Below, in pieces: positions 42,761-54,011 of a DNA stretch of 64,000 nucleotides. The notes under the pieces are model-generated. The model saw only the letters and a program-made list of their open reading frames with translations, did no database searches and was not told the origin of the DNA. Numbering within the stretch: the stretch's first letter is position 1; each line of letters opens with the position of its first letter. The stretch lies in NCBI GenBank assembly GCA_902729315.2, contig LR746265.1, positions 5,250,892 to 5,314,891 on the forward strand. Direction: 5' to 3'. A program made the translations under genes and the position numbers. The stretch comes from Spirodela intermedia. Taxonomy: Eukaryota > Streptophyta > Magnoliopsida > Alismatales > Araceae.

Positions 42761-43599
42761 ACATTTACTGTAGAAAGTGAAATGTCATGGCCAAAAAAAT
42801 CTCTCACTTCATAATTATTAATGACGTTAGAAAGGCATTCATGACATCTTTAATAATTCGATTGAAATCTGGCATAAAATGATCACGAAATCATCGATAT
42901 ACATAGAATCAGTAGTGAAAAATAATTAAAATAACAATTTTTAGAAGTCCTCAGATCAAATATGAGGCCTATTTCAAGAAGGAAGCATAACTGATATGTT
43001 CTCACTAAGACCCTCTACGCCAACATGAAAGAAATGGCAACGGATTTGAATGACACTGCTTCTTGCTTACTAGAACTTTGCTGAGAGATGTGGAATAATA
43101 AGATTTTGACTAAAGAATATGCTTGAAGATTTTGGATACAAGTCGAGGTGCGAGCATACTAGAAAATAGTAGTAGTGTACACAATTTTTAAACAAGCTTA
43201 TCATATAAACCATAATTTCCAATGTATGAACCATCGATTAAAAATCATTTCTACATGAAGTACCTCAAACGTATAACATCAGTTTGAGAATTTTTGCAAC
43301 GTTATAAATCGCTGCTAATTATAATCCTTTATGAATCTGTGGAAGTTAATAGACAATGAGAATGAAGGCCATTTTCCTTCCCTAGTAAGCATCGCATTAG
43401 TTGTTGGCGCCATCCTGACAACATGTAATGGGAGTAAGATAGCAGAGCAGCACGCAAGTGTTGACAGATCCAGGTGCTATAGTGTGTCGGATCCAAGATT
43501 GTCTGCACCCAATAACGCATGATATGTTCCAGTGCATTGTGAGAGTTTGTCTCTTTAGCATTTATTCTCCTTGTGTATTGAAGTAACAGGGGTAATTAT

Positions 43600-46560
43600 G
43601 TGATTTATTAATTGAAATTTCACCCCTTCTGAGAATAACACCATATGGTATGCACTGACAGAGAATTCCCCCGTCTGCTCACAGCCCATATCAAACAATT
43701 TGAATCATGCATAGGCTTATCCTTCATCCTTTTTCTATCTCTTATTCCGCCTTCAACACTCTTCAGGGAGTCTGATTTGTGTTCTGATTTCAAGGTCATA
43801 CTTTCAAAAATGTCAGGTGATATCAGATACATTCTCTGGTTGTCCAAATCACAATACAAGTTTACACTGTCAGGTGGATGACGGGATAAGTTTTCATGTC
43901 CATATAAATGTGAGGTGGTTGAGTGCATAGTGCAAAAAATGGGGTTGAATTCTGCTTTGAAGTCAGCTAAAATCAATATCAAACCCAAATTCTACGATTA
44001 AGATTGGATCAGCTCATCCTCTGCTAAAGAAGACTGATCGACACTTCTAACATTGGTCTACGATTTCACAAGCATGTATCAAATGTTCTCTGGAAGTAAA
44101 GAAGCCCGTAATAGGATTCTGTAACATATCCGCTCCTTTGAAAGAAAATATCCAAGAGTGGACATAATCGTTAGTTTAGCAAAACTAAGCAATCTCCAAG
44201 AGGCTTACCGTCATAGTTGACCATTTAGTGGCCAACTCAGCACATATAATACAAAATTGAGCATTATGTCATAATTTATGCCCAAGTTTTATTCTTACTT
44301 TTTACTGAACCCCAAGTTGGATCGCAGCGTCTCAGGTGTTATGAGCATAAAGTTGCATTCAGCCTACACTAAATCGTTATCACAACAACTAAATTCGCAA
44401 GTGATTCGATCCTCTATCATCTGATCAGACCACTGAGTAGCCAATTCAACACAGAAGCTAAAGCCCAAAACAAATGGCGTACGCACACGTCAGACATTCA
44501 AGAAAAAGATGTGTCTCTTGGACATTTAGCAGCACTGCTCTCAGATGTTCTCTCAGATGTTCTTATCTGGAATAAAATGTTTTTAAGCATTCCAATTTTT
44601 TTTTCCTCTGAAACTATATGAAGAGGCCTACTGCCTTTAATAGTAGCATGAATCCTTTAGCAGATTTCTCTGTGCAGTAACCTTTTATTCTTTTCTTCAC
44701 AATTACACCACACCTAGATGGTAGTCTCATTATTTGTTGCAGCAAAGGAGAAACATTTTTTATTGATCCACGCGTCAGCTTGGTTATACACGTTTTGAAA
44801 TCTCTGCAAAATTTGATTACCTTTTGATGCAAATTCCAGATGACACTGATGGTTACACGGTCTGAGTGAATAATCTGCATTATGTTCATCAATATTCCGC
44901 CTACATTGTATCAAGGTATTATGTTTCATCATCTGTAGTCTCATTCAAATCTTGTAGACCATCTCTTGTAAGCAAACTAAGAGCTAACTTCACATATAAT
45001 CATTCTTCTGTCAATCCTTAAAGCATATAAAAATTTTGGGTTGTTTGGAACAAGTAAATTGAACCAGTGATATTCTAATGATCGACTAAATTTACCATAA
45101 GTCAGCTCATATATTGGTTTGGTCATTTTACCTCCTCAGGGTTTAAGCGTTTGTTGCCGACCAGACAGTCCGCATTGATCATTACGGTCAAAGTGGTACA
45201 TTCCTCCTCATCATATTATCCCATAGAGTTTCCTCTTCACCTAACCTCCTCCACCATTCGGCCAATATGCCTCCTTTAGAGATATCTGCTTTCACGAGAC
45301 ACATTTCTCTTAACCTCAGCAACTTGTGCTGCATTCGACTGAAAGTCAACCAAGTTTCAGCACTATTATTCACCAATAGAGGAGCGTCTAACTTCATCAA
45401 TTCTTCTCTTTGTATCAATACTAATTTCCGAATTCTCTTTGTAAATATAGTCCTCCATTGGTCTTAAAAATTAGAATTTAGTCCTTATTTTCTCCTTTAC
45501 TTATGAAAAATAACCACGGGATGCTAATTGTACCCATTAGATAGTAATCATAGCCATTAGACGGTCACCGTATGGAGTTATATGCAGTGGGCGAAAGCTA
45601 GATGGAGCAGTCTCACATAAAGCAGCCTGTCCACAGGCTGCAAACTTCTTTTATCCGAAAAAATAGGAAATGACTGAATCTGAAGAAATAAAATCCAATT
45701 GGTTACAATGCGTAAACGTATTAGAAATGAGGAGATTATAAGGTGCTGAGTATGACGTTGATGAGTAGCAAGGACTCGAGTGAATACCAGATTAGTAGGA
45801 AAATGCATCGTATAAATTTGTATCAAATAAATCATACCTTATCATTACCTCTTCAGGGAACCTTTTTATTACTATATCAAATTGTATCATGATCAGTCAA
45901 TAAATTCATGCAGTTAAAAGGGCATGCTAGAGAAATATTCCTGCCAACCTTGCTATAATGAAACGAAAGGCATACAGAATCTTTTTAAAAAATTAAGAAA
46001 ACTTTGGTACTTCCGTAAGGAAGATTTTGCTTTACTGGTACTAGAATAATATCTCAGCCGAAAAGGTTCACGATTTTTAGAAATGATTTGATACTATTCA
46101 GGAAGGATGGTGGGGAGTTCAAGGTATTAATCTTAACTGATACACGAGCTTTTGTTCACTGAGAGAAACATAGTCGACAGATCCTTTGCATGGTGAGGGG
46201 ACTGTGGTTTCGCCGGTACTATGAACAGTATTGTCGATGAGCTGGGTTATAATGTCTCGTGATACAAGCATCAAGATGATAGTTGCGATAAGAATGAGAG
46301 AAGATTATGTCAAGACGATAATTACCTTCTGTTGCGCTTGAGGTTAGACGAGCGGGAAGTAGAAGCTGCATACTGCTTGTCCAACTTCTCGTCAAAAGAG
46401 CTGCCAGGTGCATCTTCCGATAGCCCATTTTTTTCCCATTCCGTCCCCCGGATGCTCTCATCAGCTCCTCCGAACGGGCAATAGATGCTAATTACAGTAC
46501 ACGCAGATACCAAGTAAAACGAAAAGCGCCCGTAAACACCACTTCTATCCTGATTCATTC
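43600..46560 (-). other. Unassigned exon-like open segments upstream of the DUF547 relic
   Basis: Minus-strand pieces with coding-like composition and plausible splice borders. About 46490-46329 reads GGADESIRGTEWEKNG and ends SSNLKRNR before GTAATT. About 45465-45250 includes QREELMKLDAPLLVNNSAET. About 44935-44820 reads MMKHNTLIQCRRNIDEHN and ends ASK before GTAATC. About 43868-43622 reads VNLYCDLDNQRMYLISPDIF. They may be N-terminal exons of the MIP1/DUF547 gene or remains of something else. I do not recognise them. Confidence 0.25.
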
Positions 46561-47009
46561 GTTGTCATCTACGCGCCAGATGTCGTGAGGGTCATTTATT
46601 TACATTGTTTTCCAACTTTGATACCAGTAGCTGCCAACGCAGGAAGGACTGAAGTATGCATCGCAGCGTCGGTGACCACACTCCCTGGAGGAGGACAACT
46701 CAAACTGCACGATAATTGAATGCCGAACACTCGATGGTGTTGAAGAAATGAAAGAGATGCTTCAATGCCCGCCGCAGACACTCTAAATACTCGATTTTCT
46801 ATCCTCGAATCTCGCTCTAATGAGTGCTCAGAAACGCCAATAGAAGGAGATTGGTCCATCTGCCGGGCATTGCATCGAACAACCCCAGACCAGGGCGGCA
46901 CTGAACCTCTTCTGGGAGCATCCTGCCATGTACCCACGGGAAGACCCCCACCTAACAATTGAACCAACAAGGTGGAGGCGACAGGCTCCACCTTTTGAGG
47001 AAAATTCTT

Positions 47010-48845
47010 GGGGCGGAAATTATTTCCTAAATTTTGTGATGTTTTCCTAAATTCTTGCAGCAAAATTCTTAGGAAATGATTTCCTAAACGTTCAAATGTT
47101 ACGGATTAATAGTTATCATATTTTTCATAATTAAGATAGTTAATTGTTACGGATTAGTATAAAATCTGAACTCAATCCAAGTCTTCGAGCTTAATACAGA
47201 TGTTTTGAAGAAACCACTTAGAGTGGTGCAGTCGAAGCCGCCCATTGTTTGCTTTTGTCGTCTAGATCAGGGTCTCAGTTTTTCTTGCTCCTTTTGAAAG
47301 AAGAACATAGACAGTATCTTGAGGAAATCACTTAAGGTTTGTACATTGATTTTATTTTTTTTCTTAAGACAATTTGCCAACTGTGAAGTTTTGCTAAAGA
47401 TGGGTTGATGGGCCACGAATAGACACGCCCATTGGTGTTACAGTTCTTTACCTTTATTCTTGTTATTTTCATTATGAAGAAAGCAGATAGAAGGTGTGAC
47501 TTGAAACAACATTACTTCGAACAATTAAATGATATTTTTTGACAATTTTTATGAGGTAGAAATGATTTTCTCTTTTTATATATATATTTTTATTTTTTTT
47601 ATCGTATTTAGACACATCTGAATTTTATAATAAAAGGGGTTAATTGCAATGGGGTCACTATAGAACTTGAACCCAATCCTCTCTTAGAACCTCATACAAA
47701 TGTTTAGAAGAAACCGCTTGGATTGGTGCCATTGAAGGGATCAATATCCATCGTTTGCTTTTGTCATCTTGTTCATGTCTCAATTTTTCATATTCCCTAC
47801 GAAGAAAGTAGATAAATATCGACTCGAGGAAACTAAATGAGGCTTGCAAAAAAAAAAAAAAGTTTTCTTAGAGTTAAATTATTGACAATGAAAGTTTGCC
47901 TGACATGGGTCAATGGGTCATGAGTAGGTAGGCCTATTGATGATCTGATTATTTTCCATTGTTCTTCTTATTTATCCTATAAATAAAGTAGATAGAAGGT
48001 GTGTCTTGAAGAAACGCCACTTTGAGGCTTTCAATTATGAAAATATTTTCTTGAGCAAAGTTCTAGGGGTGAAAAATAAATAAATAAATAAATATATATA
48101 TATATATTAATGCTTTGATTTTTTGTTGTGTTCAGTCACATATCTGATTTCCATAATAAAGGGAGTTAATTACAACTTAACAGCTATAAAATCGAACCCA
48201 TTCTCCTGTTTGAACATAGTCTACCTTCGTCATTGAAATATGTCTCAATTTTTAATCCTATGAAGAAAGTAAATAAGCCACTGGAGACGTACACATTGAT
48301 TTTTTTTATTTCCTTAAGAACAAACGTTGACTGTGAAATATGGCTCCTGAGCAGGCAAGCACATTGGTAGGTAGTTTGGTTCTTGTTATTTCCTAAATTT
48401 TTACCATGTTTTAATTTTCAATAAGATTACTTAAAAATTTGATATTCATAATAAATGGAGTTAGTTTCAACAACACTAGCATAGAACCTGAACGTAATCC
48501 ATTGTTTGGATTTAATACAAGATATTTGAATAAATCACTTGGAGGAATGCTGTTTAAGCTAGCACCACCCATCTGTTCTTTATTCCATGAAGAAACTAGA
48601 TAGACGGTGTGTGTATTAAAACAAAGCAGCCACATACTTCTAAGTATTAAGTAAAATTTTGTATGCCAAAATGGTTCACTAAATTTTGTGATGTTTTACT
48701 TTTCATCATGGTTAGACATATATATGATTTTCATAAAAAAAGGGAGTTAATTGCAATAAGACCAGTGTAAAACCCAAACCCAATCTCCTCTTTGAGCAAA
48801 ATACGATTCGTCCATCTTCCTTCGTCGCCTCATGTTCATTGGATT
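47010..48845. repeat. Diverged tandem-repeat array, about five units
   Basis: The same succession of short blocks recurs. AAAGGGAGTTAATTGCAA-like blocks occur near 47632, 48160, 48453 and 48739. Each is followed by an AACCTGAACCCAATCCTC-like block, which also occurs near 47165. A TTTGCTTTTGTCGTC plus TCTCAATTTTTC block and an ATGAAGAAAGTAGATAGAAGG block follow in most units. CTAAATTTTGTGATGTTT occurs near 47026 and 48682. Spacing between units is roughly 480, 530, 290 and 290 bases, so later units look truncated. No long open frame runs through it. Confidence 0.8.
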
Positions 48846-49709
48846 CCATTTGCGATCTGTACGATGCGGCGGCGGGCCGGGGATCGTCTTCAGCATAGCG
48901 CCCCTTTGTCCGCGGGGTTTTGGATGTATGGGCCGGGTGTGGACGTCATAAATGGCCCAAGAGTAGTTATTTATTGAATATTATCAATGGGCCACATTTC
49001 CCGACCGGCCCAGAAAGTCAACGATGTTTGACCCATCCAATTTCCCGCAAGCTGGCCTTGAGTTGGTACCAGACTCTTTGTATCACATTTAACGTGCAAA
49101 TTATTTTTCAGGTTTTAAAATAAAAATATTATGATCAATATAAATAAGTGATCCAAAATCATCCGCAATTAATATCATCTCTCTCTCTCTCTCACTCTCT
49201 CTTTATGGATATATATATGCTAATATTAATTAACGTGGGTGGAGTAAAAGGGCCAAATGGCGCGAATAACTGCATCTTATCATGATTAAATGACTTAAGA
49301 CTAACATTAAATATCGAGTTACAGGTGGGCTTTCTCTCACACTAACAAGAACGGAAAATAAGCAATCGAGTCGCTTCTCTCTCTAGACAGCGGTTCAGTC
49401 TGGTTCTATCCATCACTGTTCATGCCACAGGCCATAAATCGGCGCGAGGGCCTTCTGAGTCGTTGTCACCACGCCCATCACGCTGAATTAATCTAAAACA
49501 TGGTCAGTTTGGCGGGCATCTGCCCAGAGGATTCTGATGAACAAGGTCGCGCTGTCATGGGGCTCATTTGTGGCGTCCTCTGGTGGCGCCGTCTCGGGTC
49601 GGGTTTCACCATAAGAGCGAGAGACTCTCCGTCTCTGCCGTGGCCAGAGCCGAGGGAGGAGCGCAAGACGAGGGGACCGTCTCAGAGGGGAAGCGGGGAC
49701 GAAGGAAAA
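48846..49709. promoter_or_regulatory. Upstream region of the TIP2-type aquaporin
   Basis: AT rich, with a short (CT)n run near 49180-49203 and a TATATATATG stretch near 49210. An in-frame ORF at 49500-49928 extends upstream of the TIP start, but its N-terminal part does not resemble an aquaporin, so it is treated as noncoding. Confidence 0.4.
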
Positions 49710-50648
49710 ATGGTGAAGCTCGTGTTTGGAAGATTCAGGGACTCCTTCACCCTAGGGTCCGTCAAGGCTTACATTGCGGAGTTCATCGCAACGCTGCTCT
49801 TCGTGTTCGCCGGCGTCGGCTCCGCCGTCGCCTACGGTGAGATACGTCGGCTCCGCCGCTCTCGCCGGCGTGGCTGCGTGGTTCATTCAGGTCCGCCAAT
49901 GGCGTGGCGACTAATGCGGTCCGGTTGATCTGAACAGGGAAGCTAACCAATGGCGCGGCGTTGGACCCGGCCGGCCTGGTGGCCGTCGCCTTAGCCCACT
50001 CGCTGGCGCTGTTCGTCGGCGTCTCCATGGCTGCCAACGTCTCGGGGGGCCACCTCAACCCAGCCGTCACCCTAGGCCTGGCCGTTGGTGGCTACATCAC
50101 GATCCTCACCGGTATCTTCTACTGGGTCGCGCAGCTGCTCGGCTCCATCGCCGCCTGCTTTCTGCTTAAGTTTGTCACCGGCGGACTGGTAATCTTCCTC
50201 CAATCAGTTCGCAGAGAGGAAAACAAACGTCCTCCCGAGTTTCTGACCACCGCGTCGTCATCTTCCACGGCAGGCGATTCCCACGCACGGCGTGGCCGCC
50301 GGTTTGAGCGAGGTCGAAGGCGCGTTCATGGAGATCGTCATCACATTCGCGCTCGTGTACACGGTCTACGCCACCGCCGCTGACCCCAGGAAGGGCCCTG
50401 TCGGCACTGTCGCGCCCATTGCGATTGGGTTCATCGTCGGCGCCAACATCCTCGCCGCTGGGCCATTCAGCGGCGGGTCGATGAACCCTGCCCGCTCCTT
50501 CGGACCCGCCGTCGCCGGCGGGAACTTCACCGGCAACTGGGTCTACTGGGTTGGCCCGCTCATCGGCGGCGCGTTCGCGGGGCTGGTCTACAGCAGCGTC
50601 TTCATCGGATCTTACGAGCCGATCCCCGCCTCCAACGACTATGCTTGA
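49710..50648 (+). CDS. TIP2: Tonoplast aquaporin, TIP2 type
   Basis: Three exons, 49710-49836, 49938-50188 and 50274-50648, giving 250 residues. The start [20 protein letters not shown] and end SNDYA are those of TIP2 (delta-TIP) proteins. Six membrane segments and both NPA boxes are present: HLNPAVT at 81-87 and SMNPARS at 195-201. The aromatic/arginine filter reads His63, Ile149, Gly194, Arg200, the TIP2 set linked to water and ammonia transport. The protein acts in the vacuolar membrane. The two introns sit after AVAYG and before AIPTHG, usual TIP positions. It converges with the next TIP gene, only 149 bases between stop codons. Confidence 0.95.
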
Positions 50649-50797
50649 CTGTGTCATTCTTTCTTCTGTGAATAAGGAAGTGTACCAAAGATTCTGGGAT
50701 TATATATATACTTCTATTCGCTCGATGTGTTAGTTTTCGAAAATCCTAGATAAATTACGAGGATGTTTGACCCTGAATAAACCCTTCGATTTGCAAA

Positions 50798-51653
50798 TCA
50801 AACCGCGTCGGAGACGACAGTCGGAGCGGCGGCGGTGGCGGCAGCCGCCGGTGCAACAGCGAGGTTATCGTACGCAAGTACTGCCAGCACTCCGCCGAGA
50901 AGGGGCCCGACCCAGTATACAACGTGGTTCTTGAAGTCCCCAGAGATCAACGCGGGACCGAAAGAACGCGCCGGGTTCATCGAGCCGCCGGTCAGCGGGC
51001 TGATGGCCAGTATCCCCGCGCCGGCGGAGAAGCCCACGACGGCGGGCCCTGACGCTCGCAGAGCTCCCATTCTGGAGTCCCTCGCGGCGCACATGGTGTA
51101 GACAAGCGCGAACGTCGCCACCAATTCCATCGCCGTCCCCCCCAGCACGCCGACGTTAGGCGCCAGCCCGTGAACCGGCATGGCCTGCACGACATAGACG
51201 AGAGTGTTCTCATCCCCATTCTAGAGGCGGCGCGCGGGCAGTGCCGAGCAGGTTTACCTCTCCGGCGGTGACTAGCGTCAAGAGCAAGCAGGCTGCGGTG
51301 GCCCCGAGAAGTTGGGCGACACAGTAGAAGACCCCGGTGGCGACCCGAACGTGGCCCCCGACGACGAGCCCGAGCGTGACGGCCGGGTTCAGGTGGCCGC
51401 CGGAGACGTTCGCCGCCGTGTAGATCGCCAAGAACAGCCCGAATGCGTGGGCCAACGCCACCGCCAGCTGCACAGTCTCGTCGCTTCCGGCATCGGGAGT
51501 GCTCTTTCCCGCGGAGATGGCGGAACACACGGCGATGAAGACGAAGAGGAACGTAGATATGAACTCGGCGGCGTAGGATCGGAGAGCAGAGGGGTTCAAG
51601 ATCTGGTCGAAGAGTTCTAAAGTCCTCAGTCCGAATCTCAGTACTCCATGCAT
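50798..51653 (-). CDS. Tonoplast aquaporin, divergent TIP (TIP5-like), two exons
   Basis: Exons 51653-51258 and 51184-50798, giving 260 residues. NPA boxes [11 protein letters not shown] and [11 protein letters not shown] are intact. The N-terminus [18 protein letters not shown] matches the neighbouring TIP5-like copy. Filter residues by alignment are His, Ala, Gly, Arg, unlike the Gln/Ile/Gly/Arg of that copy. The first TIP intron is absent: the sequence runs straight through AISAGKSTPD, where the neighbour is split at SA/RKATPD. The remaining intron is only 73 bases. It ends in an Ala-rich tail ([14 protein letters not shown]). A tandem duplicate with the next gene is likely. Subfamily is not certain. 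Confidence 0.88.
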
Positions 51654-51905
51654 CTTCTTCCTCCTGGCTGAACAGACTGAGGCTTCTTGGGAAGGAGGTT
51701 AGAGTGCAACCGAATCATAGTAACTATCTATAGACACCAAGTGAAACTGTTTCCGACCGTTGGGCAACTGCCCCTCTGCAACTTCCCCATTGAATATTCA
51801 TCTCATCGGATCATGTTGACATAAGTGTTGATTACTATTTCATTGAATCAGAGTGTGACAGAGGGATTACAGTATAACGAGGGAGTTTTTCTACAGGGAT
51901 ACTGC

Positions 51906-52842
51906 CTACAGAGAGACTGACTCCACGGGGCCGTGAGGGGACTCGCGGTCGGGGGCCGTGGGGAAAACCAGATGCTGATGTACCAGGGCGGCGAGGGCGG
52001 CTCCGACGAGAGGGCCGACCCAGTAGACACCCTGGTTCTTGAAGTTGCCGGAGACGACGGCCGGTCCGAAGGATCGAGCGGGGTTCATGGAGCCGCCGGT
52101 GAACGACCCGGCGGCCAGGACGCAGGACCCTGCCATCAGCCCGACCGCTAGCGGCCCCAAGACCCCAAGCGGCGCCGCCCGGTTCCTGGGGTCGCCGGCG
52201 ACGTAAACCGTGAACACCAGCGCGAAAGTGATTACGCCCTCGAGGACGGCCCCTCCGAAACCGGTCATCTCCGGGGCTATCCCCGTCGTCGGAATGGCCT
52301 GTAGAGGAAGATGCATCTCAGAGAAAACGCAAAGATCGTCTACCGTGTTCGTTTATTCATCTAAACGGCACTGTACCTGGCCAGCGGTGGCGACGTGGAG
52401 GAGGAGGCAGGCTAGAGTGGATCCGACCATCTGCGAGGCCCAGTAGAAGATGGCAGTGGGGACGGCGATGTGGCCGGCGACGGCCAGCCCGAAGGTGACT
52501 GCAGGGTTGACGTGACCGCCGGATGAGTTAGCCGCTATGTAGACGGCGGCGAACAGGGACAGAGCTTGTGCGAGCGAGGTCGCAACCAGTGAGGAGGCGT
52601 CCCAGGCAGCGCCATCCGGGGTCGCCTTTCCTATCCCATGCAAGAAATCTAGTCAACGTCACCGTAGAGGTGAACATATTTCTAAACGGAGCGAATAAGG
52701 TAATCTCACTCATACTTGCAGACATGCCGGAGCCGACGGCGACGAAGACGAAGAGGAAGGTGGAGATGAACTCGGCGAGGTACGAGCGGAGGGCCGAGGG
52801 GGTGACCAACTGCTGGAACTGGCTCCGGGGCGTGGGTGACAT
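51906..52842 (-). CDS. TIP5;1: Tonoplast aquaporin, TIP5 type
   Basis: Three exons, 52842-52716, 52630-52377 and 52298-51906, giving 257 residues; an in-frame ATG at 52866 would add eight. Motifs are [72 protein letters not shown]. The order and wording match TIP5;1, known in Arabidopsis from pollen and described in vacuolar and mitochondrial membranes. Filter position H2 is Gln instead of the usual TIP His (SLAQALSLF); H5 is Ile, LE1 Gly, LE2 Arg. It lies 252 bases from the start codon of the second TIP, in the same orientation. A (CT)n tract lies about 210-245 bases upstream. Confidence 0.92.
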
Positions 52843-53049
52843 GTTTTCCTCCCAAGTTGCTCTCATGCAGGGATATGATGATCTTCGGCGGACATTCTGT
52901 CTTTGCATCGACAAAGTATGCGATAAATAGCGTCCGGTGTCCATAAACCGTCCAGTAACTAAAATATCTGCTCCTAAATGCGTCCTTTCGAAGCATCCCT
53001 TCGCAGCTGTTTTGTGAGTCTCCGAAGGGCGCATTCATCCCTAAAAATT

Positions 53050-53091
<42 letters not shown>

Positions 53092-54011
53092 GTCCGGAAG
53101 GGAATAGGAGAAGGACACATTTAGGAGTATGTCGCCCTCATCACATTCTGCCGCCCACACTCCGCCTTGCCGCATGCCGGCGGGGAGCAGGGCGGGGAAG
53201 CGATGAAAGGAGTACTGTAGACTTGCCTGTGCCCAATTGCGGGCTCGAGCTGATGAGGGCTCGCAGATTCTGAGGCGTTAGCGACAGCGGTGGTCGCCGA
53301 CGAGAAGGGAGCGGGCAGGGGCGCCGCCGGCGCAAGATTTCCCTTTATGTCTCCTCTCCAAGATTTCCCTTCACGGGTCGGGAAGATACAAAACCATCCC
53401 TCGCAAGCAACCCATGGTCTACCCTGGTTCGATCTTCTGAAAGGAAATTTGTGGTATGAGGGCAATCGGAGAGGACCTTCTTTTTCGAAAGTTTGAAACT
53501 TTCTGTCTCCGGTGGTGCCGCGGGGGTAGGCGCACGCCGGATGCCCGCAGTGCCGCCAGCCCCCGCAGGCTTCGTGCCGAGGGCCGACCAGTGGCTTAAA
53601 GCCGACTCTTCGTTGCTACAATCCGTGGCGGAACACGATTCCCATAGGGCACCCTTTTCTTTCTCCTCTTATTCCGCCTACTCGGCCTCTTGCGGGGAAG
53701 CAGATCTCGCAGCTCGCAGGCGCACCGGGAACGGCGCCGGGTTACAGGCGGAATGTTCCCCCCCAGTTGCACCGATCACTGTTGGCGTGGCCGAGCTCTC
53801 ATGGCAGATCTAGGTGTTTGAGGGGGACAGGCAACGTTAAATACGGAAAGCTCGGAATGAACTCGAATGAAAGGAAGCAGGAGGGGCCCGCTGCTGTCTC
53901 CCCCACGAGGAACGAGCGAGCTCGTGTTCTGTGAATTCTCATTTCCCTGCTTCTTCCATCTCCTATTTATCTCGGCCGTGGCGGAGGGAGGTAGAGACGG
54001 GGACGGAGAGA
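52843..54011. other. Divergent intergenic region (TIP5 / FORKED-like), with (CT)n
   Basis: A (CT)n microsatellite occupies 53051-53087. The rest is GC rich. Open frames at 53121-53465 (-) and 53493-53813 (+) show no recognisable domain. Confidence 0.45.

Noticed and set aside
45188-45418. Possible LINE-type reverse transcriptase fragment (WWRRLGEEE)
   Set aside because: No further reverse-transcriptase motifs nearby. The resemblance is too weak.
49500-49709. N-terminal extension of the TIP2 reading frame
   Set aside because: Unlike any aquaporin N-terminus. MVKLVFGRF at 49710 is the standard TIP2 start.
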